Source: Blastocatellia bacterium UBA7656
GTDB lineage: Bacteria > Acidobacteriota > Blastocatellia > UBA7656
Direction: 5' to 3'
Length of the DNA: 64,000 nucleotides
Assembly: GCA_002483445.1 (NCBI GenBank)
Contig: DLHY01000054.1
Span: 124,001 to 188,000 of the forward strand
Every line of letters starts with the position of its first letter. The first letter of the stretch is position 1. Shown here one piece after another: positions 45,545 to 54,988 of the stretch. The position numbers and the translations under genes were made by a program. The notes below the pieces were generated by a model, which saw only the letters and a program-made list of their open reading frames with translations, was not told the origin of the DNA and ran no database searches.

Positions 45545-48500
45545 CTACTTCTTTCTTACAATGATTTGCTTCAACCGGGAAAACAGCCCTCTGACAGTCG
45601 ACTCCGATTGATGCCCGCTGTCGGCTTTGTCAAATCGTTGCGCGGTTCCTGAGTCCTGCGCAACGACTTGAGCCTGCTTTTTATCATTCACGGATTGCGA
45701 TGCTGGTGAAGGCCGAGCCTCTTCCTGCTTGATTTCAGCAACAGGCTTGCGCGCAGCCGCCTTCGGCAAATTCTTTTTCGCTTTGGAAGGAGGTATTCGG
45801 TCGCCTGTGGCAACGCGCTTTTTGTTACGAGTGTGACCGTCTTTGCCAGCAATCGCTCGCCAATCCGCATCAATCGTGAATGGGTTGATTCTCAATTCGA
45901 TTCCGCACCCCGCGCATGAAGTGTTCGATCCCAGAGTCGAAGACGAAATCTCGATCCATTTCGCGCAGGCCGGACAATTGAATGCGCAATCGAAAGCCCG
46001 GTCGGGCGCGGCTTCTTCCGATGTTCGTTTCCCTCTTCGTTTGCGCCGATAAGCGGACACTACCGGCGGGCCGCCGATGAGATTTTCTATCTCCAGTAGA
46101 TGATGGCTGAACAAATTCGACTTGAGCAGTATTCGCTTTCCATCAGGCGGAACCTCAAAAGCCCTCACCCAGTCGAAAGCCCAGCCGGTCGACAAACGAA
46201 ATTCGCATAACAGAGCCGCGCTTGTCCTGTCCCATATTTTCAAAGAGCCATCTTCGGAGCATGAAATAATGCGATTGCCGTCGAGTGAAAAGCCTGCCGT
46301 CGATATCTGGTTATGGCCCTGACATACTTTTATCCTGCTCCCACTATCGGCATCATAGATTTGCACAGTCCCTTCATCGCAAGCGCCTAAAATCAATTTA
46401 CCATCGGGAGAAAACACAAGGCTTTCAAGAGAGGCGGTCTCAGAGCCGGGAAACTCTTTGAGCCGCATTCCCGTAGCTGCATCCCAAATCGTGAGCATCC
46501 CGTCCGGCTCGTCTGCAACGATCAGTTTTGAGTCTGGTGAGAACGCCAGATTGTGCGCCGCTACCTCGTGTCCTCCAAGATCAGCGATCTGCTTGAGAGT
46601 CCTGGCATCCAGCAGCCTCCGCGAGCCGTGATGAAACCAGCAGATAATCCGCGTCCCATCGGGGGAATACTCATACTTACCAGGCCAGTCATGCACTGAA
46701 CCCAAACCCGCGAGCGATGCCCGCTCGACATTACTGACAGCATCCCAGACCTTCACTTCATTGCTCGACCAGGCGATGATATTTTTCGCAATCGGCGAGA
46801 AGGCGCATCCTCTGATTTGCATACTGAAGCCTGTGGCTGTCTCTATCAGCGCGCCGGTCGCCATCTCATATCGTTTCAGGATTGCGTCGCTCGATCCGCA
46901 CATCATCCATTTCCCGTCAGGCGAAAATGTCGGTTCGCCTTCGCAAAAGAGGGAGGCCTTTTCGGTCGCGGTTGCCGGATCCCAGATTTTCAAATCATTG
47001 TTATAGCCGAGGGAAATTACAAAACGGCCATCGGGCGAGAATCTGCAATCGCGTATGCCTCCGACGTGTCCGGCCCACGCGGCTACGGTCGCTCCTGTTG
47101 CTGCGTCGCGAACCTCAATCGAGCCATCGTCGAGTCCGCAAACTAGAAGGCGACCATCGAATGAATAATTGGATGTGTACACGCTTTGAGTTTGATCATC
47201 GCCCTGATCAACGGATACATAATTTGCGTCCCATATTTTTAGAGTGTGGTCATCGGAAGCGGAAACAATATGGCTGCCGCCGGACGATAAGGCGAAGGCG
47301 GTTATAGGTGATGAGTGTCCCTTAAAAGATGCCAGTTCGTTTCCTGTCGACAGGTCTAACATCTTCATGGTTGAGCGGTGAGAAATCACAGCCTTCTTAC
47401 CATCGGGAGAAAAGGCAAGGTCCTGGGTTCCAGCCTTAGTGTCAAATGATTTCAACTCGGCCAGACTCTTTGTGTCCCATAACTTCAGAAAGCCATCCTT
47501 CGAGCCGGAAGCAAACCAAGCCCCGTCGGGCGAAAAAGCGCACACGGTTACATCACCAGCGTGGCCAACGTACTCGGTTTGCTCATTGCCGGTCGCCACA
47601 CTCCATATCCTCATCGCCTTGTTTTTTCCGATTGTATGCACGCAGATTCCATCGGCGGAAAAGGAGCAAAAAGTCAGATTCCCCTCTGTTTCGATAGTTG
47701 ATATCTGCTTTCCGAATCTCACATCCCAAATTTTTATCACGCCTTTTGATCTGTTGTATGAAAGCGCCTGCTCTCCGTCAGGCGAAAACGCGCAATGATC
47801 AAGGGCGTGATCAGGTTCCCTCCATGTTAATAATGACTGTTTTGTTTTTACGTCCCACAACTTCATCGTGCGGTCTTTTGAAGCAGAGAGTGCTTTCCTG
47901 CCGTCGGGATGAAAAGCGCAGTCGGTCACCACGTCGCTATGCCCTTCGAGCGTGGCCAGTTCCAGCCCGGAAGCGGCGTCCCACAACTTCAAAGTATTAT
48001 CCATGGAGGCAGACAAAATCTGATTGCCGTCTGGTGAGAACGAGCAAGCCTTGATCCAGTCCCGATGGCCCGTCATGCAGGCCATCTCTCTCGCTCTCCT
48101 CCAATCCAATACTCTTAAAGTTTCTTCAGCGGCAACTACGACATAATCGGCATCGGGCGAAAACGCGCAGGCGCTTACACCGCCAATCCCCGTCACCACT
48201 TGAAGAGAGGCAAGAAGAACGCCTGTATCAGCATCCCAGACCTTGACCGTTTTATCGCCTGAGACAGAGGCGATAAGATTTCCGTTCGGAGAAAAACAGC
48301 AATCGTATACCGCAGCCTCGTGTCCCTTGAAGCTTGCCAGAATGAATCCGGTGAGAGGGTCGATGAGGTTCGCAACAGGCCCGCCCCAGGAAAGGATCCG
48401 CGACCGGTCGGGCGAGTAAATGCCGCTGTGAATATCTATATCGCATTTTCCGATGACAGCTAAAGACTCGCCCGTCATCGCATCCCACAGCCGAACAGTT

Positions 48501-49219
48501 CTGTCGCTCGATGCCGACAGTATCAATTTGCCGTCGGGTGAGAATCTGCAATCGTTGATGAAGCTGTCGTGTCCCTTCAATGAGAATCTGAGGGTTTCGG
48601 ATTCGAGGTCCCAAACATTCAGGCTCGTAAAGTAAGCTGAAAGCAGGCTCCTGCCGTCGGGCGAGAAGGCGCACAAACCCACACCATCAGTCTGCAAGGC
48701 CATTATCTCGCTTCCGGTTTCTGCATCCCGGATGCTCAACATGCCTTCGCCATATCGATCCACACCGAAAACGATTCGAGCGCCGTCCGGCGATACATCG
48801 CAGGCAATAACCCTGTCGTCCTGCTCAATTGACATTAACTCTGCGCCCGTGAGAGCGTCCCACATCTTCAATCGCTTATCATTGGACGCGGAGAGAATCT
48901 TTGTTCCGTCCGGCGAGAAGGCGCAATCGGTCACTGCGCTCTCGTGGCCGGTCAGTGTCAACAGGCATGGCGATTGCTCCTGACTTTTGCTTATCCACTT
49001 CACCCACACGCGGGTTTCCAGTCCGGCGTCAATCCTTCTCTGCGCCGAACGAGCAGGCGCAGTAGAGTCAGCTTGATTTGCCGCCTGCTGAAATAATAGC
49101 TGCGGTCGCTCGCGCAGCACATGGCTCTCACTGCGCAGGAATCGCAACCAGTCCTGCAATGCCAATCTCTTTGCGTGTTGATTCATGACTTCGAGCATAC
49201 TGGCGGATATGAGCGTCAA
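45545..49219 (-). CDS. Giant WD40 protein with C-terminal zinc ribbon
   Basis: A 1224-aa protein with about 22 WD40 units (FSPDGKxILSASxDxTxKxWD), enough for three seven-bladed propellers. Residues about 15-75 carry the module WLRFLRSESHVLRERPQLLFQQAANQ, nearly identical to the upstream gene and related to the STAND-WD40 linker. After the last blade a zinc-ribbon-like C-x2-C and C-x2-C pair appears (CPACAKW near 1095, CAGCG near 1113), followed by a Lys/Ala-rich disordered tail. Its ATG overlaps the TGA of the upstream WD40 gene by four bases, so the two are co-translated. A ligand-binding scaffold is likely; no enzymatic motif is seen. Confidence 0.88.
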   Translation of the reverse strand: MTLISASMLEVMNQHAKRLALQDWLRFLRSESHVLRERPQLLFQQAANQADSTAPARSAQRRIDAGLETRVWVKWISKSQEQSPCLLTLTGHESAVTDCAFSPDGTKILSASNDKRLKMWDALTGAELMSIEQDDRVIACDVSPDGARIVFGVDRYGEGMLSIRDAETGSEIMALQTDGVGLCAFSPDGRSLLSAYFTSLNVWDLESETLRFSLKGHDSFINDCRFSPDGKLILSASSDRTVRLWDAMTGESLAVIGKCDIDIHSGIYSPDRSRILSWGGPVANLIDPLTGFILASFKGHEAAVYDCCFSPNGNLIASVSGDKTVKVWDADTGVLLASLQVVTGIGGVSACAFSPDADYVVVAAEETLRVLDWRRAREMACMTGHRDWIKACSFSPDGNQILSASMDNTLKLWDAASGLELATLEGHSDVVTDCAFHPDGRKALSASKDRTMKLWDVKTKQSLLTWREPDHALDHCAFSPDGEQALSYNRSKGVIKIWDVRFGKQISTIETEGNLTFCSFSADGICVHTIGKNKAMRIWSVATGNEQTEYVGHAGDVTVCAFSPDGAWFASGSKDGFLKLWDTKSLAELKSFDTKAGTQDLAFSPDGKKAVISHRSTMKMLDLSTGNELASFKGHSSPITAFALSSGGSHIVSASDDHTLKIWDANYVSVDQGDDQTQSVYTSNYSFDGRLLVCGLDDGSIEVRDAATGATVAAWAGHVGGIRDCRFSPDGRFVISLGYNNDLKIWDPATATEKASLFCEGEPTFSPDGKWMMCGSSDAILKRYEMATGALIETATGFSMQIRGCAFSPIAKNIIAWSSNEVKVWDAVSNVERASLAGLGSVHDWPGKYEYSPDGTRIICWFHHGSRRLLDARTLKQIADLGGHEVAAHNLAFSPDSKLIVADEPDGMLTIWDAATGMRLKEFPGSETASLESLVFSPDGKLILGACDEGTVQIYDADSGSRIKVCQGHNQISTAGFSLDGNRIISCSEDGSLKIWDRTSAALLCEFRLSTGWAFDWVRAFEVPPDGKRILLKSNLFSHHLLEIENLIGGPPVVSAYRRKRRGKRTSEEAAPDRAFDCAFNCPACAKWIEISSSTLGSNTSCAGCGIELRINPFTIDADWRAIAGKDGHTRNKKRVATGDRIPPSKAKKNLPKAAARKPVAEIKQEEARPSPASQSVNDKKQAQVVAQDSGTAQRFDKADSGHQSESTVRGLFSRLKQIIVRKK

Positions 49220-51642
49220 TGCCGCTCTCGATCATCCACAATAAAAGGATTGAACCTCAACGGCTGACGGCACTGCGGACACTCGGACGACAACCGCAGG
49301 TCTCCCCATGCTTCCGGGGGGAGTTTGAGACATGGAGAGTCCTGAGCGGAGAGATTTGTGTCTCTCGCAATGCCGCAAATTGTGTCCAGAAGGGCGCGCG
49401 CCGGGATGAATCGCTGACCGCACCACCCGCAAAGCGCGGTCGGCGCAACGGCCCACCGACTGTCAGCGAACAGGTACAGGAACGCAGGTGTAAGGACGGG
49501 CGATCCCGGCTCGCTCCCTGCCAGGCGCAGGAGATAGACGTTGCCGCTTTTGTCCCCTGCGGCAAAGCATCGTCCATCGGGCCGCACGGCGACTGCGCTC
49601 AATTCGTCATTTTGAAAAAAGCAGCCAAGCTCGTTTCCTGTCTCCGCGTTCCAGACTTTGAACATACCATCTGGCCCGCCTGAGACAAGCCTTCTGCCGT
49701 CGGAAGAGAAGGCGTAGGCTCTGCCCCAGGACGAGCCAGCAGCGAGGTTCAATATCTCAGCGCCTGTGCGCGCCTCCCACACATGAAGGCTTGGAGGCCA
49801 TGAGGCGGAGATGATGCGCCGACCGTCAGGCAGAAAGGCGCAGCCTGTTGAGTTGCCGCCACGCTCTGCCAGCGTTTTGATCTCCGAGCCGGTTTCGGCG
49901 CCCCATAACCTGACGGTTGAATCGAAAGCGCCGGAAGCGATAAGACGACCATCGGGCGAGAAGGCGCACGCCGTCACATTGCTCGCGTGGCCCTTAAAAG
50001 TAGAGACTTCTTCTCCTGTTGCGGCGTCCAAAACCGCGAAGGTATCGTTGTCCGGTGCGTAGACGATCCTCCGCCCGTCAGGCGAGAAGCTGAACGCAGA
50101 ATCGAAGCAAGGGTATTCAGCCACCAGCGTCCCGCTGTGCGCGTCCCACAGCCTGAGCGTCCCGCGCCAGCCCGAATCACTCCACGCCGCAGACGCGATC
50201 CGCGCGCCATCGGGCGAATAAGCACAGGATTTAACCGCCCCTTCGTGACCAACAAGAGTAAAGACCTCCACCTCAGCGGGCCAGTCCCACACCTTGAGCC
50301 GTTTGTCATCAGATGCCGAGATGAGTTTCTCTGCATCCGGCGAAAAAGCGCAGGCTGTAACAGCATTAAAGTGGCCGCGGTCCTTCAGGATATTTGTATC
50401 CAGCGTTGCTACTACGCCACCGCTCTCAGTGTTCCAGACTTTGAGCTTGTGGTCTTTGCCTGCTGACGCGAAGACTTCGCCGGACGGCGCAAAGGCGCAC
50501 GCCGTGACCTCAGACCAGTGCGCGGCCCACTCCGCCGACTCGCCTCTCACATCCCACACCTTGAGCGTCCGGTCGTATGACGCCGACACGATTCGTGTCC
50601 CGTCGGGAGAGAAGGCGCAAGCCGTCACCTTGTCGGCGTGTCCGGCCCACGAGGCGATCTCTGCCCCGCCCTCCGCGTCCCAGAGCTTTAGAGTATTATC
50701 CTGCGAGCCAGAAACGATTCTGCTTCCGTCGAGCGAATAAGCGCAGGCCGTTATGCCATCAACGTGTCCTTGTAGCGTCCCGACTTCTGACCTTGCCTCC
50801 AGATCCCATATCTTGAGCGTCGCATCCCGCGAGCCGGAGACGAGTCGCCGCCCGTCGGGCGAAAAAGCGCAGGCGCTGACATCCTGTTCATGGCCGATGA
50901 GAACAGCGACTTCTTCTCCGCTCTCGGTATCCCATAAGCTGACAGTCTCGTTGCTTAATGCAGATGCAATCTGCTGCCCATCCGGCGAGAGCGCGAATTT
51001 GATCGGGGGCCTGTGCGAGTCGGGCCACGCGCCTATCTGCGCGCCCGTCTCTGCGTCCCATAGTCTGAGAGTTCTGTCAGGGGAGGCAGATATGAGGCTT
51101 CGACCCTCGGCCAGAAAGGCGCAGGACGTGACGCGCCTGGTGTGGCCGGTCAGCGTAGTTATTAAATCTCCCGTCTCTGCATCCCACAGCTTCAACGTCT
51201 TATCTGCCGACCCGGACAGGATTACACGGCCATCAGGCGAGTAGGCGCAGGCAGTGACAGCGTCGGTGTGTCCAGCCAGTGTGGCGATTTCCTTCCCCGT
51301 TTCGGCCTCCCATAATTTAAGCGCCGAGTCGGTTGACCCTGAGACTATGAATCTTCCGTCGGGCGAGTAGGCGGACGATGTGACAATGCCAGCGTGGCCG
51401 GTTATCGTCAGCAGGCATGGGTTGCGCCCCTGCGGCTTGTTGATCCATCTCAGCCACGGCCTCTTCTCGCGCCCCGCTTCAAACCTGCGTTGCGCCATCT
51501 GAGAGGGCGCAGTCGAATCGGGCTGGTTGGCTGCCTGCTGAAAAAGCAACTGCGGGCGTTCACGCAGCACATGGCTTTCTGCGCGCAGGAAACGCAGCCA
51601 CTCTTCAAGCTCTCTGCTATACTGTGAAGCCTCTGCTTTCAT
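49216..51642 (-). CDS. WD40 protein (two propellers) with C-terminal zinc finger
   Basis: An 808-aa protein. The N-terminal EEWLRFLRAESHVLRERP module is shared with the next gene. About 15 WD40 units follow (YSPDGRFIVSGSTDSALKLW and similar), two propellers' worth, with high mutual similarity suggesting recent blade duplication. The C-terminus holds cysteine pairs CGWCG (about 728) and CPQCRQP (about 792), a zinc-binding treble-clef-like arrangement, and the ending NPFIVDDRERH resembles the NPFTIDADWRA of its neighbour. It overlaps the downstream WD40 gene by four bases and follows the PNPOx-like gene by about 30 bases, so it may belong to the long minus-strand operon. Confidence 0.88.
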   Translation of the reverse strand: MKAEASQYSRELEEWLRFLRAESHVLRERPQLLFQQAANQPDSTAPSQMAQRRFEAGREKRPWLRWINKPQGRNPCLLTITGHAGIVTSSAYSPDGRFIVSGSTDSALKLWEAETGKEIATLAGHTDAVTACAYSPDGRVILSGSADKTLKLWDAETGDLITTLTGHTRRVTSCAFLAEGRSLISASPDRTLRLWDAETGAQIGAWPDSHRPPIKFALSPDGQQIASALSNETVSLWDTESGEEVAVLIGHEQDVSACAFSPDGRRLVSGSRDATLKIWDLEARSEVGTLQGHVDGITACAYSLDGSRIVSGSQDNTLKLWDAEGGAEIASWAGHADKVTACAFSPDGTRIVSASYDRTLKVWDVRGESAEWAAHWSEVTACAFAPSGEVFASAGKDHKLKVWNTESGGVVATLDTNILKDRGHFNAVTACAFSPDAEKLISASDDKRLKVWDWPAEVEVFTLVGHEGAVKSCAYSPDGARIASAAWSDSGWRGTLRLWDAHSGTLVAEYPCFDSAFSFSPDGRRIVYAPDNDTFAVLDAATGEEVSTFKGHASNVTACAFSPDGRLIASGAFDSTVRLWGAETGSEIKTLAERGGNSTGCAFLPDGRRIISASWPPSLHVWEARTGAEILNLAAGSSWGRAYAFSSDGRRLVSGGPDGMFKVWNAETGNELGCFFQNDELSAVAVRPDGRCFAAGDKSGNVYLLRLAGSEPGSPVLTPAFLYLFADSRWAVAPTALCGWCGQRFIPARALLDTICGIARDTNLSAQDSPCLKLPPEAWGDLRLSSECPQCRQPLRFNPFIVDDRERH

Positions 51643-51675
51643 CTGAGCGAACTCCGAGGCAAGATCGATCAGCGC

Positions 51676-52134
51676 CTACATCTGCCACACCTTCACTTCA
51701 TTCGGCAGATCGGACAACTCTATTCGCCACGGCGTAAGACGCAGCACTCCGTAATCCGCGTGATCGAGGCTGTGAAATATTGGCGCGGGATCGTAACCGA
51801 GTGGCGGCGGCGATGAATAAAACTTTTCCCAAACATACTGCTTGCTCTCCACGCTGTCATCCCACTCCGCGACGCAATCCGCGTAAACGGGCCGTGCGAT
51901 GTCCGCGATGTAAGCCAGCGAAACGTAAGGACTGTGAGCGAGGTGCTTCGCTTTGAGCGAGCCTCGGCGAGTCGCAACCCACCCGACAGCGCCTTCCCAG
52001 AAGGGATGCATGATGCGCGAGCGCAAACGATTGCGCGTGTCGAGGGTCGCCATGCTGCACCACACCGCAGCGTGAGCGCGGCGGATGAACTCTTCTTCGA
52101 TTTCGTCAAAAGATGAGATTTGTATTCGATTCAT
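51676..52134 (-). CDS. Pyridoxamine 5'-phosphate oxidase-like split-barrel protein
   Basis: A 152-aa flavin-binding split-barrel family protein. The pattern FIRRAHAAVWCSMATLDTRNRLRSRIMHPFWE, then GWVATRRGSLKAKHLAHSPYVSLAYI, is typical of PNPOx-like proteins that bind FMN or F420. The closing YGVLRLTPWRIEL fits the final strands. Substrate is unknown. The ATG at 52134 places the start next to the conserved core; 20 upstream codons are open but unsupported. It lies between the WD40 genes and an AAA ATPase of the Pup/ubiquitin-like group, where a flavoprotein is unexpected. Confidence 0.82.
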   Translation of the reverse strand: MNRIQISSFDEIEEEFIRRAHAAVWCSMATLDTRNRLRSRIMHPFWEGAVGWVATRRGSLKAKHLAHSPYVSLAYIADIARPVYADCVAEWDDSVESKQYVWEKFYSSPPPLGYDPAPIFHSLDHADYGVLRLTPWRIELSDLPNEVKVWQM

Positions 52135-52226
52135 GATGCGCTCGCTTCTGTTATGAGTGAAGAACCGGACGCGCAGCTTCACGTCGAGGCGCATTCTAAA
52201 TCCGCTTCAGCGCTCAGGCAAGAGCA

Positions 52227-53366
52227 TCAAATATCAGATTGACGAAATGAGGAAGCAGTCGCGCGAAGGTGATAGGAACTCAACTCCGTCTCCCCTGCAA
52301 GCAAAGCTCTCGCTGCCGCCGCATCGAGCAGCGAAATAGCCTTTGCGGGCAATCGTCCTGCTAGTGAGAGCGAATGATCTATAGCCGACAGCGCCACATC
52401 ATCATCTATCTCGACACAGTGATGCAGCGCGATTGAATCCATGAGGGCCAGTATAACCCTCTCCGATTCAGACAAACTCAACTCGCCAAGCTCTATCATC
52501 TGCACACGCCTCGCAATGGTCGGTGTCTCAAGCCTCGCTGCAAGAGCGGGCAGAGTCGTGCCGATCAGTCTTGCTCCGCGATCAATCGCACGAGCCAAAA
52601 GCAAAGCGCCCTGCGGCGCAAGTGAGACGGCAAGCTCGATATGCTCTAAAGCTACAACCGTCTGTTTCTCTTCCGTCGCTTCATCCAGAAGCTTCGAGAG
52701 CAGATTCTCTCTTTCGGAATCGAACAGCGTCCCGGCAAACAAGACTCCCACATCCACACACACAACTTGAAACTCACAGGGCAAAGCTCGCAGGCGGCGC
52801 GCGACTTCATAAAGCAGATTCGTCTTACCCACGCCCGCCTCGCCCACGATCAAAGCCAGTCGCCTCTGCCATGCAATCGCGCACGAGGCTGCAAGCTCGG
52901 CCTGATCTTCGCGCCCCACCGTAGGCTCGTCCGACCTCTCGGACAGGTCAACGCCGAATATCGCAAGAAGACTTTCTTTGTTTTTTGCTCCGGTAGCCTG
53001 CGGGGAAAACAGGCAGGGCGCGCGACCGTCGAAGCCAAGTGACGCGAGAGCTTCTTCAACTGCGCGGCGTGAATCCTTGAGGTCTGCTCGGACGTAAAGC
53101 GCGCGCCAGCCCTGCTCGACGCTCGCTCCGGCGAATGCGCGCGCAAGCGAAAGGTCGTCGCCCCGGTAGCTGAGGTCTTCGTCGACGCACACGACATAAG
53201 GCATCCCCTCGCGGGGTCGCTTGATGAGCAGATTAGTCCGCGGCTTATTGAAGAAGTCTGCATTCGTCGGCACATCGCGCATCAGCACCGTATCGCCATC
53301 AGGCGTTTCCACTCTCACGCGAAGCTCGCGCAATTTCTTCGACAGATTTTTTTCAAGCTCAATCAT
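52227..53366 (-). CDS. ClpA/ClpB NBD1-like AAA+ ATPase
   Basis: A 379-aa protein resembling only the first AAA+ ring of ClpA/ClpB. After an unusual N-terminal ~140 residues come TVGREDQAELA, Walker A GEAGVGKTNLL near 190, a CVDVGVLFAGT strand like the Clp LxAGT segment, IGTT (sensor 1 region), ALHHCVEI and the Clp-typical LPAKAISLLDAAAA. Walker B is degenerate: ALEHIE stands where FIDEIH is usual. The second ATPase ring and ClpP loops are absent. Position just downstream of the PafA-like gene suggests a role as an unfoldase or regulator with the modified substrates; that is inference. Confidence 0.78.
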   Translation of the reverse strand: MIELEKNLSKKLRELRVRVETPDGDTVLMRDVPTNADFFNKPRTNLLIKRPREGMPYVVCVDEDLSYRGDDLSLARAFAGASVEQGWRALYVRADLKDSRRAVEEALASLGFDGRAPCLFSPQATGAKNKESLLAIFGVDLSERSDEPTVGREDQAELAASCAIAWQRRLALIVGEAGVGKTNLLYEVARRLRALPCEFQVVCVDVGVLFAGTLFDSERENLLSKLLDEATEEKQTVVALEHIELAVSLAPQGALLLARAIDRGARLIGTTLPALAARLETPTIARRVQMIELGELSLSESERVILALMDSIALHHCVEIDDDVALSAIDHSLSLAGRLPAKAISLLDAAAARALLAGETELSSYHLRATASSFRQSDI

Positions 53367-53368
53367 AA

Positions 53369-53443
53369 GTCTGGAGTCTGGAGTCTGGAGTCTGGAGTCG
53401 TGAGTTCATAAGGCGGACTCCAGACTCTCGACTCCAGACTCCA
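53369..53443. repeat. Heptamer-repeat hairpin (gtctgga type, second copy)
   Basis: Arm 1 is four gtctgga units at 53369-53400. Arm 2 (53414-53443) carries the complement, ctccaga and actcc steps. Unit sequence is the same as in the 11681 element, 42 kb away. It lies between the PafA-like stop and the Clp-like start. Confidence 0.8.
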
Positions 53444-53449
53444 CACTTT

Positions 53450-54988
53450 TCATTTAGGCATCGCCGTCCATCGCTCGCGGGTTTCGAAGGGGTCTGAGAG
53501 GTCGAGATATCGTTCTATGTCGAAATCCCAGATGCCCGACCAGTCGCATTTGTAGCGGCTGTTGTCTCCGCTCAATCGCTTTATGGCCTGACCTCGAACG
53601 CGGGCGCGATGGCGCGGAGGAGGATCGCTCATAGCCTCGTCGATGTGGTCGATGCCTTCGACGTGATGCGTGAGAACGCCGGCCCGGTCAAGCTCAGAGA
53701 AAATCCCTTTGCCCCCAAGCTGGCTGAATCGAGTATCGATCTCGAATAATTCCTGCCTCAGAGCAAGTATCGAGTTGAGTTCGTCCCAACTCAACTCGTG
53801 GCTTTGCAGAAAGGGAGTGAGCAGGTTGACTTCATCCCGAACGGGGCTGTCGCTGCCCAGCAGGAACTCAACCGTAAACTGGCGATTATAATGCAGCTTC
53901 TCTTCGAGCGCGCGATTTAGCTTTCGAAGCGGGTAATTCCAGTATTGAAGCCTGTCCCAATCGACCCCGCGCGAGCGCGCATGGTTTTTGTAAAGCGACA
54001 GCTTGATGGCCCAGTCCAGAGTCGTGTCCATCGAGAGAGGATCGTCGAGCAGATGGTTCAACACTCTTCGCCACTCGCGGCATACGTCTTCGGCCCACGC
54101 GGGCATGAAACTTTCGCCTGCGTGCTTTTCCGCCAGATCGAGGTAATGACACTGAATCTCAAGAGCGGTCAGGTATTTACCGTCCGTCGTCATCACCGTC
54201 TTTGCGCATCCTGTGTCGCTTGAAAAAGCCCGGAGCGCGTCGAGAGGATATTCGATCCCCACCGCTTCGCCGGGACGAAGACCGGCTTCGGCCATCGCCA
54301 CGATGAGCGCAGTCGTCCCGGCTTTTAGAAACATCGCCGTCTCAGAGCAGAGGCTCTCGCCGCACAGCAGATGCAGGCGATGATAACCTTCACGGCTCAG
54401 AGATTCGTCCTTCGTGTGAAAAATGCCGCGATACGAAGTTGAGTTCTCGGACGTAACCGCCGTAAGGTGCGGCGTCCGCGGAGAGATAGTAAACTCAACT
54501 CCGGGAGCGAGCGAGTTGAATCCGCCCGCTCCTGTGTAAATCAACCGCGAGACGAGATGCGGTATTATCTGCCGGGACAATTCCATAGTCGCCATCCGGT
54601 GCAGATGAGATTCATGGCAACCCCAGGTTGAGTTAGTGCCGCTATAGTCGATGTTGCATTTGAAAATCATCGGCTCGATGCCTTTTTCTCTGCCCGTCTG
54701 ATCGACGGCGGAAGCGAGTATCTGCTCCCCGGCCAGAATGTAGCGAACCAGATCGCGCGGGTCGTCGCATTCGGGGGTGCTCAACTCCGGGTGCAACCCA
54801 TAATCGACGTAAAGCCGCGAACTGTTTTCGAGGAAAATCCCCTCGCCCATATCGGGCAGAGCGCGATGCCGGGAGGCCGTCAGGTCGATGATTCGATACA
54901 CGAAGTCTTCGGGATTGAATTCGAAATACTCCAGCGAAATCCCGCTGACTGCGTATTCGGTTTCGACTCCCATAAGACGGGCGTGCAT
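53450..54988 (-). CDS. pafA: PafA-like Pup ligase family enzyme
   Basis: Member of the PafA/Dop carboxylate-amine ligase-like family that joins Pup-type proteins to lysines using ATP. The N-terminal metal/ATP site GVETEYAVSG is intact, followed after about 42 residues by LENSSRLYVDYGLHPELSTPECD, which contains the expected catalytic Asp, then STWGCHESHLH, SRLIYTGAG and RLHLLCGESLCSETAMFLKAGTTALI. The short loop between the first two blocks is PafA-like rather than Dop-like. At 512 aa it is somewhat longer than actinobacterial PafA. The start ATG overlaps the upstream Pup-like TGA as TGATG, so the ligase and its modifier are translated together. Confidence 0.88.
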   Translation of the reverse strand: MHARLMGVETEYAVSGISLEYFEFNPEDFVYRIIDLTASRHRALPDMGEGIFLENSSRLYVDYGLHPELSTPECDDPRDLVRYILAGEQILASAVDQTGREKGIEPMIFKCNIDYSGTNSTWGCHESHLHRMATMELSRQIIPHLVSRLIYTGAGGFNSLAPGVEFTISPRTPHLTAVTSENSTSYRGIFHTKDESLSREGYHRLHLLCGESLCSETAMFLKAGTTALIVAMAEAGLRPGEAVGIEYPLDALRAFSSDTGCAKTVMTTDGKYLTALEIQCHYLDLAEKHAGESFMPAWAEDVCREWRRVLNHLLDDPLSMDTTLDWAIKLSLYKNHARSRGVDWDRLQYWNYPLRKLNRALEEKLHYNRQFTVEFLLGSDSPVRDEVNLLTPFLQSHELSWDELNSILALRQELFEIDTRFSQLGGKGIFSELDRAGVLTHHVEGIDHIDEAMSDPPPRHRARVRGQAIKRLSGDNSRYKCDWSGIWDFDIERYLDLSDPFETRERWTAMPK

